Assembly (NCBI RefSeq): GCF_022201045.2
Contig: NC_068562.1
Location: 8,538,001-8,602,000, forward strand
DNA length: 64,000 nt
From: Citrus sinensis
Lineage: Eukaryota; Streptophyta; Magnoliopsida; Sapindales; Rutaceae
Reading direction: 5' to 3'
Part shown: positions 55,366 through 64,000 of the stretch, one piece after another
How the letters are laid out: every line of letters begins with the position of its first letter
Position numbering within the stretch: the stretch's first letter is position 1
Program-made: the position numbers and the translations under genes
The notes under the pieces: model-generated
The model's database searches: none
What the model was told of the DNA's origin: nothing
Seen by the model: the letters and a program-made list of their open reading frames with translations, nothing else

Positions 55366-56307
55366 ATACACTCATCATGTGCGCATGTTACAGAATTTGT
55401 TGACATGGTTTGATGCTCTCCATGATGTGTTTTAATGTAGTGGAATGGTTCAAAGTTCACAATAGTAGTAATTTCATTTCTGTTTCTCTTCTTTCAAACT
55501 CTGAAGCTCAAGTGAATGTTAACACTTCACGGAAGGAAAGATCTTGAAATAATAGACAAACAGTAAGCCATCCAAAAAGTGCTTCAAGATTTAGGAATAA
55601 GCACCTGAAGAAAAGCTGACAACTTTTGGTTATTACAGATGTATGGAGCAAATCTCAGAAAAGCATTCCCCAAAACCATGTTCTTGCTTCGGATTGCACC
55701 TGAAACTGGGTTCTATCTTTTCAACAACACGTGAAACTGAGGCCTTTTTCTTCCCCCCACTTTGTCTCAATATTTTAAGCAATTTTTTATGTCTTTACAT
55801 AACATTATCTTTTAGCTGCATCCATTTAGGATTTAATCTCATAAAATAATATATCCAACTCTTTCTTGAACATGGATTCCACTTCATACCCAACACCTGT
55901 CATTGGTTCATTGAGATCACACCATGTCATTGGTTCGCTGATACCCAATATCCTTTTATCACAATATTATTTTAATCAGTTAAATGATATCTATCAATCA
56001 ACCGATGATAGTCAATTATTGTGTTGGTTTATTATATTAAATGAAAAGGATTCAACACATATATAATTGAAAAGCTAAATCCTTTTAAGCACAAGAAAAA
56101 GAAAACGAATGATTTAATGGATCAGTTAGGTGTCAAATACAGATTAAAATCAATGGATTCTAGTCATATCAGTTCTAACATAATTAGATCTAATTGAAAA
56201 TCTACACAAGCAGAGGCTGAGACAGCCCAAATTCCTCAACACTTAGGAGTGGATATACAATGTTGTTTCGTAAGCTGTGCTCAATTCAGAAGTCCGACCA
56301 TCATTGT
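55366..56307. other. Intergenic DNA between convergent genes
   Basis: About 940 bp between the OXS3-like gene (+) and the two-transmembrane protein gene (-). Two near-copies of a short CATTGGTTC-type phrase occur near 55902-55937. No gene seen. Confidence 0.45.
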
Positions 56308-58713
56308 TCAAGGGGAAGTGACTGCGCGATTTCGGATCCTGCTTGATCGCCTCACTGGAGTTGTAGAAACGTTGTTGGCCTCTCCATATCTACCATCCTG
56401 TTTCAACAAAAAAGCATCAATGCTTGTGATGTTTCGAATTCTTAATTAATCCTTTATGTTTATTTACTTTCATGTGATTGACACATCAATGGATGAACTC
56501 AGAAGTATCAATAGAAAACTACAGAAGAAATTGGCCACTTAAATTTGAGAATACATGCATATTCATCCACTTAAAGACTTAACGACAAGCAATCCATAAC
56601 TGATTCTAATTCAGACTATGCATCTATGTAAAGCAGAACTGCTGAATCGGCAACCTAAGAGAATGAGAATAACAAGTTAAAATTGAAGTGTGGCATGTAA
56701 TGTAATAGACGCTGACCTCTTTTTTCATCGTCTTCTTCTGAGGAGTAAAGTCCTCATGAGACAGGGAAATATTTGTGAATGAGAGCTCTGAGAAATCCAA
56801 TGGGGCATGGTAAAGAACTGAGCTGCTGCCAAATCCCTTGTCCAAGGAGACAGAATAGTTGCTGACTTCGCTTTCTTCCATCTCTTTCATGGCACGGTTT
56901 CTGAAAGAGCTACTAATTTCTCCCACCACAAATTCACCAAGCAACTCAACAGCTGGTGCGCGGCTTTGAATAATGTCTTCAGAATCCTCCATTGTGGAAT
57001 TAATCGAAGAAACAGGAGGACTGACGAATGGATCAACACGCTTGATTTGCTCCTCCCTCTCATTTGGGAGAACATAACCACATCTCTCGGCTACCCCAGA
57101 TTGAGTAATGCAGGGCTTTATGATAGGAGAAGCATCCTTTGTAGCATTCCACTTCCCCTTGCGGTGAAAAGCTAACGCCAAAGGTGCAATAATTGCGAAA
57201 ACCATGGTTAACCCAATTACAGTCTCAAACATTGTATCAGTTTCAATGGGCTCAGCAAGCCCCTCTTTCAACTCACCGTCGGCTTCAAAATTGAGAATCT
57301 CAAAGCTACTAATTTCATTGTCCACCCTCTCTGTCATGCTAACTTCACCGGCCTCGTCATTTTCAATATTGGTCATTCCAATTTCAACCATTTCTCCGGC
57401 CCCAGCTTCCACACTGTTAACTTCTGGTACTGGTTCAATTACTTGCTCATTTTCTGGATCAAAAGCATTAGACACTGTTGGCATCTGATTATCAAGTAAA
57501 GATTCAGCCTTGTCTATACTTTCTGTCCCTTTCAACTCAAAATTCTCAAACATTTTATCCGAAATTTCTTCTGTTTTAGTTTTTCCATGATCAGAAACAT
57601 GTTCTCTTTCTCCGGCCTCAAGCTCTACCACTTCACCTAAATTATCACTAGTTTCTTCTACTAACCCAAAGTGAAAATCTTTAGCCAGCTCTTCCTCAAT
57701 GCATTCACCAAGTATAACTGTCTGATTCACCGTCATTAAGCCCATATGGATATCCAAGAACTCATTACCAATCTCAAATTTCTTCAAAATTTCCTTAAGG
57801 CCTACTATCTTCAATAAGTGATCTTCGCCCCCAAGTCTCCTCATTGCTCCATATGCATGATCATAAATCTTAAGATACCCATCTTTAAAATCCTCCATAG
57901 CTTGTAAAGTTGGTGAAGCTTTAGGAGAGTTCATGAAAGAAATATACATAGTAGAGCTGACCAAAAGAGCCAATACAAGCATTAACTTCAAAACCCTTCT
58001 CAAAAACCCTTCTTTCTCCTCCTCCTCCTCCTTCTCCTCCTCAACTTCCCCTTCTCCCTCATCACGTTCTTCACCTTCTTGAGAAACACAAACGAAATCA
58101 GCCTTCTCGTCTTTCTTACAAGACAAGGAGATACTTCCATTGGCCTCGTTTTCACATCTTAAAAAAATCTCTCTACGCCTATTAGGCTTGTACCTTAGAA
58201 ACTTAGGCCTCGGTGAAGGATAATTGGGTAAAGGGTCATAAGGGCTCAAAGATGAGTCAACATTAACAGATAAAACAGAATTATCAGCGTTTTCATTCCT
58301 TTCAGCTAAAACTTTCTTTCTTGGAGCAATGGCTTTTGAAGATGCTGATATTGTTGGTGACATGAAATGCTTTGTCATTGGTTTCTTTGAATTTTGCAAA
58401 CTTATACCCATTTGTTGATAGCTTAGGTCATTCTCATCTGTACCTATAAAGAAACAAATATTTACAAACTCTTAACTACATAAAAGAGTTGTACAATTAA
58501 CTAATCCAAAACTTTGGTTAGTTGCTTAGAAAACAACGGAAAGGAAAATTTAGATGAAGGTTCCTAACAGAACTGTAAGTACACTTTTAGAGGTAAGCAA
58601 AATTGAAGAAGGAAAACGAGAGACTTACCGGTAGCAGATGATAAGGATTTTGGAGTTGAAGAACGTTTGATGGGCGTTGATGATGAGATTCTAGTGCGAT
58701 CAGAAGCGTCCAT
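56308..58713 (-). CDS. Plant-specific transmembrane protein of unknown function, 633 aa
   Basis: Three exons on the minus strand: 58629-58713, 56717-58443 and 56308-56397, with GT/AG borders and matching phase. The first ATG opens MDASDRTRISSSTPIKRS. The last exon gives a C-terminus with TPVRRSSRIRNRAVTSP. An unusual run of Glu lies at about residues 155-173, directly before a first hydrophobic segment at 179-199 (LKLMLVLALLVSSTMYISF). A long acidic middle follows, then a second hydrophobic segment at about 435-454 (VIGLTMVFAIIAPLALAF), then a basic stretch and a low-complexity tail. This resembles uncharacterised plant 'transmembrane protein' families with a basic C-terminal motif. If both segments span, the acidic middle and the two ends face opposite sides. 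I do not know its role. Confidence 0.78.
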
Positions 58714-59123
58714 TTCTTTAACTTTCTCTTGTCCTGGAAATGATGAAAAGCTGAAGCAGCAAGTCAGTTTGGTGAGAGATTTCTACGAAGCGGAATTAGA
58801 AGAGAAGAGAGAAAATCTAAAGCGTCAATTTCGGAAGGAGGCTTGTGTGAAGAATCTGTAGCTATGACCACATGACCGTTGGCAAGTGGGTTTGATCTCA
58901 ATTAACTGCCGTTTGAAATTTGAATATGTGTTTCCCGACCGTTGGTACAACGGTCGCATTGGAAGAAAAAATACGAGGAAACAAGCTGACCGTCCATTTT
59001 AACGGACGTTATTCAGGGAATGGGGTGCAGCGTAGAGTTTTACAGATTATTCGGGGGTTTGGATGAAGTTTGTCAATCGATATACCGGGAGGCTAACAAA
59101 AATTAACCCTAAGACAACGCCAA
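58714..59123 (-). other. Promoter side of the transmembrane gene, up to the tRNA
   Basis: About 400 bp. Several repeats of GACCGTTGG / ACCGTTGGTA / GACCGTCC occur at 58869-58995. These include AACGG cores on the minus strand, but spacing is irregular. No gene seen. Confidence 0.4.
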
Positions 59124-59197
59124 TGGCCCATGCAGGTCTCGAACCTGCGACCTTCGCGTTATTAGCACGACGCTCTAACCAACTGAGCTAATAGGCC
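59124..59197 (-). tRNA. tRNA-Ile (anticodon AAU)
   Basis: The 74-nt minus-strand sequence folds into a cloverleaf. The acceptor pairs GGCCTAT with ATGGGCC plus a discriminator A. The D-arm is GCTCAGTTGGTTAGAGC, the anticodon loop CTAATAA with anticodon AAT, and the T-arm GCAGGTTCGAGACCTGC. Internal box A (TAGCTCAGTTGG) and box B (GGTTCGAGACC) are perfect. No intron. A TTTT run follows on the minus strand near 59110, in low-complexity DNA, but a clean terminator is not obvious. Confidence 0.97.
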
Positions 59198-61753
59198 GTT
59201 TTGAAAAGTGAAGAAAAGAATTTCTTTTTAAAATGTGTGAATAGAACATCTTAGGAGTTTTGTTTGGTTAGTATTATTAGGAAAGATTTAGATGGGGATG
59301 AGTTCAAACATACTCAGGAGGCATACATACAAACTCATGTTTGCATCAAGCAAAACTAGATTTATTGAACCTTAAGTTTTTGCATCCCAATCAAACCTAG
59401 ATTTGCAGATGGATAGTGAAACAAACAAGTTCACCAATTATATAATCAGGCCATAATATTCTTAGCAGCACGTCAAAAGTAATTAACTAAGCAAACAAAG
59501 CATAATTTCTCCTATCTGCATTTGTGTTTTTCCTTAGAGTTCCAAAGACATTGAAAGCCACATCCCAAGATAGTAAAAGAGAAGCTAGGAAAGTAGAATT
59601 TTGAAACTTCCAACCGAATAGAAAAGAAGCAACTAGGAGAGTAGATTTTTGCGTAGTAATTAATGTAGATTTTGACTCAACAATTACTCCCAAGTTATAT
59701 CTAGAACCAATCAAAGAAACCCTTATACCACAAATAAAAATAAAAAATAACAATTCAAAGCTTCCCAAGTTACAATGCACTTGCAACTAATCCTAGATTA
59801 GTGGTTAATTAATCAACCCCAATGTGTTATAATTGTTTGTTTATATTCCCCAATTAATTTTCTATTGTATTTGATGACGAAAGCATAGCCATTCAACCAA
59901 ACAATTATATAAACATTAAGCCTACATGCTCTCGTTAAAAGTGCTTTCTTGTAAATAATCACTTTTATTAATATTGCTTAGTGATTATCGATGTCTCTTT
60001 CTTGTATTCAAAGTCACAAACAGTTGTGGCCTTGTGGGGTGCGCCTTATCATTTGTGCTTATCATGTGCGTTGCCATCCACGGTTTCATATTTTCTCTTG
60101 CTGTCGTGTATGGAGAAACTAATTATCTAATAAATGGGTATGGAAAAATAGGTTTTTAATTTAATTACTGAAATGGGTTTTTACAAATGGGAGACAATGA
60201 ACAAAATATTGAATTTCAATGATGTTTGTGGGACCAAAAATTACATATTATACTTTGTTTAGTTGGTTCAAACTTCACTCACATAATAAGATTTAACTAG
60301 TTTTCTTAGGCTACTTAAATTAAAATTTAGGTTTTTTTTTTAACTCTCGTTTAGAATTTGAAGTTAATTCCCAGTTTAGCTAGCTTACTTTTGCAAAATT
60401 GTGCTCTGAAGTTTGGTTGAAAGATTTTTCTTTAATTATTTTATATACTTCGTAATTCGTTAATTTTTTAAGCTCCGTTTAGTATTACTTTTCAAATAAA
60501 ATTTATTTAAATAGAACTTTTACGAGTAGAGTTTTTACTAAAGAAAATTTACTTGATTTGTTGTCAATTACAGTTTTAATTAAAAATTGTAAAATTGCTT
60601 TAATATGTAAATTTTTTAATTATGAAACGAGTAATAAACTTCTCTTTCAAAAAAATATTTTACTTCTTATACGAGAAATAAATTTAATAATTTAAGTTTA
60701 GTTTAATATTGAATTGTATGTGATAAAATGAATCATTTGAGCCGCATAATACTGCTTATTAATTTGGCAATTTCTTTGCCATAATTACCGGAGATAAAAC
60801 ATGTCTTTACAATAGGATACATACTTATGTGCAATTTGAACCAAAAGGATTGGGCAAAACTGGAATCATAAATCCATTGTCGGTACAAAGCCAAGGGATC
60901 TTATCATCACACTGCACGAAACGTTGTCCAATGGAAACATTGTCAAATGGATGATGATGTATTGCATATGCCATATTCCATTCAAGACTTGTCTCGCTAC
61001 CCAAAATGCGCCTTGATTATTATGCTTTTTACCAGAAAAAAGCATGTGAAGCAATAATAGGATGACGCAAGTTCATCATTATCAAGATGGGTTTCTCCCC
61101 CTAAATGAATCCATGAATCCATGAATCAAACCATAATCATTAGGGACTAGGAATAAGATATTCACATTTTATATTTGTTAAAAGAGATTCAAGATTCAAA
61201 ATCAAGTTTGCAGTCAAGGCTTTCCCTCCAATGTTGGATAAAGCTCAATCTAGCCTCTAATGTGCTTTTGAGGCTAAAAAAACTAAAATTAATTGCCCGA
61301 TTATAGACGTACACCTTAATAATACATTTTGAAACCATGAATTTTTTTTCCTCTTTTTTTTTTTTTTTTGGGTAAATCAGTAGATGGATAATATTGCACT
61401 AGATTGTACGATTTTTAGAGTTTCATTAAAATATAAATGTCACAGTTGTAACATAACACCATAAGATAGCAATTCCTCGAACATTTTCACATTGTGAGAC
61501 AAAAAGTACATATGCGATGATCCCTGTGCTTGTTGCATTAGAAAGATACGGCAGAGAAATTAGAAGATTCAACATCAAAGGGAAACGCACAAACATAAAA
61601 AGGCTCTGTCATTTCATTGATAAGGCAAGATTCAATAAGAAACATTGAAAGAATTTACACAAAACATTCTACCCTGTTGTTTGTGAACACAAAAGTGGAA
61701 AATTAAACTTGAAAGCTAGTTGTGTCTTGCACTTTTCACAATCACATAACTAG
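59198..61753. other. AT-rich intergenic DNA, no supported gene
   Basis: About 2.6 kb with no coding frame of recognisable family, no RNA gene and no clear repeat. Poly-T tracts occur near 61345-61370. The last ~150 bp are presumably the 3' untranslated part of the IQD gene. Confidence 0.5.
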
Positions 61754-63967
61754 TTAATAACCCCTAGTGGGTAGTTCATTCGATCCTTGTTGAACTTGAA
61801 AACAAGATTTCTGCATTCTAACACTACTTATGCTGTTTCTTGAAGCCATTATTTCGTTAAGCGAATGCCTTTTCTTCGGTCCTTGCTCTGGTCTTTGCTT
61901 CGGAGCACTGTAAGACCTCAATTTGGCGTTGAAAGATTGTGTGTTTGACATGTAACTAGGATGGTTGGAATAAGGCCTGAAATAGCTGTCGCAACATACA
62001 CTCTTGGCTGGCGTCGGAGGCGCATTCGACAGGATTGAATTTGCAAACCGAGGAGTGCTTTTAGCAGATGAGAACTTGTATTCATCACCAGTGAAGCACC
62101 ATACAAAATCATGAAGGTTTTGGCTGTTGGTTACTGAGATTCTTGGTGGTACTGGACATGGAATTGGAAGCGGCGATGACATTGCTTGGTAAGAGAAGTC
62201 ATCACCACATTCGGATAATGCAGCATGGAATCTACGAGATCTTGATCTTGGCTTGAATGTGTCGATTTCAACAATTTTTGGACTTTCATCAAATCCACTA
62301 ATTGGACTCTCAAGACTTGTTGATATTCTCTTGCTGTGAATTTCACTTCTTGTTTCATCAAATCTTTCCTGAAAGTAACAAAACCACTTCCAATGAATTT
62401 TTAAACAGAATCTAGTTATAGAAAAGTCTAGTGATTTTTCTTACAAGGGATTTTCGGTGCCGAAATTCTGGTTGAAACCTGTTCTCTTTATTGAACGAAC
62501 GGCGAGCACGCTGAGTTCGAACGGCTGTCTGGGCTCTTATAAGAGCTTGCATGCTGTGAAGTGTTGCAGCCGCCCGTTTTCGAACAAGATATCCTCTAAC
62601 AAGAGCTTGTAGCTTAACCAATCCCTTCAAAGCTCGAAGGGCTTTCCGGGCCTGAAAATTTAATTACATTGAGATTCAATAAATAGGACGGTAGAACTAT
62701 TTTCTACCAGATCAAGGGATTTAGCAGATTCATAGGCAACATCACTAAAGTAAAAAAAAAAAAATGTACTCAGAAATATAGCATTAGAGCAAGCAAAAGC
62801 AATGGCAATCATAACCAAATTGATTCACCTACAGGCAACAGAGACAGCAATCATACTCCAATTCAGTAAAAACAAATCTTCAAGTTTCAAAAACTAAAAT
62901 TATGTACCGCAGTATGGGTGACCAAAAAGCAAAACAGAACAAGAAGAAGAAAATTTGCTGTGTCAAAAAAGAAAGTTGAAAACAACCCATTACATTGAGC
63001 CCAAAGTGTAAATGCTGATAAGCAGCAGTTTATTGTATACATTTCCAGCTTCTGGTGGCAGACACAAAAGTGAAAACTAAGAAAAGCACTACCACAACAT
63101 ATATAAAGCACTATTACATTTCCAAGTAAAAGAGAATGTAGTAAAAGTTAAGAAAAGCACTTCCGCAACAAAAATCAAGCACTATTAGATTTCTAAGTTA
63201 CAGAGAATGTTAAGAAAACATATCCACCTTTCATTGACTCCAAAGAAAACTATGTACAATTTCATTACCATTTGAAATCTAGCTTCCAGCTTTTAAGGGC
63301 AGACACAAAAGTAAGATGTAAGCAAAGTGCTTCAATAACACGAATAAAAAACCAAAATATTTGAAAGTGCACCACAAACATACCTATAAGGGGAAAAAAA
63401 AAGATGAAAATGCAACATTCCTAAATAAACTGCAGCATTGGAGATCTCAAATTACCCACATGGCAAAACCAACTACTTTGACTAGAAAACCAACTACTAG
63501 AAAATGGCAATTAAATGAATAAAAAACAAAAACCTACTTACCAAAAAGCCCCTGAAGACATTCTGAATTTTCACAGCAGCCCACTTCTCTCTCACTCCAC
63601 CAAGAACAGCCCTGTTACCATTACTAGTCAGCCTCACAACAGCCACTGCTGCCTGAGCAGCAGCCACAGCTGCATCGGCGGCAGCCGCCGTGGCCGCAGC
63701 CACAGCAATTGCATGCTTGTTCTGCTCCTTGTCAGTGTCAGCAATGTATGACCTGAGCCAAGCCATGTCTCTCGCTGGAATCTGAGGATTCACACTGCTT
63801 GTACTGTCTCTGCCTGGCCCTGGCTTGCCAAAGCTGAATCTTTTCTTCTCTTTCTTGGTGTCACTGAAACTTGAAATTGAATCTGAATTTGAGTTCTCTA
63901 CATGGTCTTTGTCTTTCTCCTTTTTCATGCCCAACAAGCTCTTTAGCCACCTTGCAGCTTTCCCCAT
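61754..63967 (-). CDS. IQ-domain (IQD) calmodulin-binding protein, 415 aa
   Basis: Three exons: 63542-63967, 62445-62651 and 61754-62368, phase 0 throughout. IQD proteins bind calmodulin and act as scaffolds at microtubules, the plasma membrane and the nucleus. The N-terminus [16 protein letters not shown] is typical. An alanine-rich helix lies at about residues 86-108. The IQ67 region starts at [13 protein letters not shown] and is split by the first intron exactly where this family conserves a phase-0 intron. It continues [38 protein letters not shown] and ends near VRTQRARRS. The C-terminal half has DUF4005-like features ([35 protein letters not shown]). It looks complete; the start ATG lies 33 bp from the window edge, and the promoter is outside. 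Confidence 0.92.
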
Positions 63968-64000
63968 ATTTGTTTTGCCACTCAGAGCTGTAAGAGAAAC

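Noticed and set aside
56624-56716. Read-through end of the transmembrane gene to the TAG at 56624
   Set aside because: A GT donor at 56715-56716 and an in-phase acceptor at 56398-56400 give a C-terminus with the basic TPVRRSSRIRN motif I expect for this family, which is more convincing than the hydrophobic read-through tail.

Overview
This is plant nuclear DNA from a dicot, and Citrus or a close relative fits best. The evidence is intron-containing plant genes (profilin, IQD, OXS3-like, acid phosphatases, an RNA polymerase III subunit), AT-rich intergenic DNA, plant transposon families, and a long GC-rich satellite with a modal period of about 181 bp. From memory, that matches the GC-rich ~181-bp satellite known from Citrus heterochromatin. 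The species is an inference, because no database was searched.

Layout. 1-10210 is a SIRE-type Ty1/copia LTR retrotransposon on the minus strand. Its 3' LTR is cut by the window edge, gag is broken, pol is open, and an extra ORF lies between pol and the 3' LTR. 10211-14868 is AT-rich and carries a 774-bp non-autonomous hAT element. 14952-19684 is an acid phosphatase cluster: two intact tandem genes and an inverted, decayed third copy. 20357-34621 is the satellite, about 81 head-to-tail monomers in five sequence blocks. 34622-42932 holds hAT DNA transposons: a 1960-bp internal-deletion derivative, a 3891-bp element with a nearly complete transposase, and an orphan end.

43338-63967 is ordinary gene space. 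In order it holds an RPC7-like Pol III subunit gene (+), profilin (+), a tRNA-derived SINE, a possible orphan promoter, two small inverted-repeat elements, an OXS3-like gene (+), a 3 x 115 bp tandem repeat, a plant-specific two-transmembrane protein of unknown function (-), tRNA-Ile(AAU) (-) and an IQD calmodulin-binding protein (-).

The host genes form no operon or obvious pathway; only the acid phosphatases are related by duplication. Two things stand out. First, the retrotransposon U3 region carries about eleven AACGGYYA motifs, the core of the plant MYB3R-bound MSA element, upstream of its TATA box, and a second cluster precedes the extra ORF. Second, the satellite has a mosaic structure with higher-order repeats and short-homology deletions. 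Exon boundaries were placed by hand from GT/AG sites, reading frame and family similarity.
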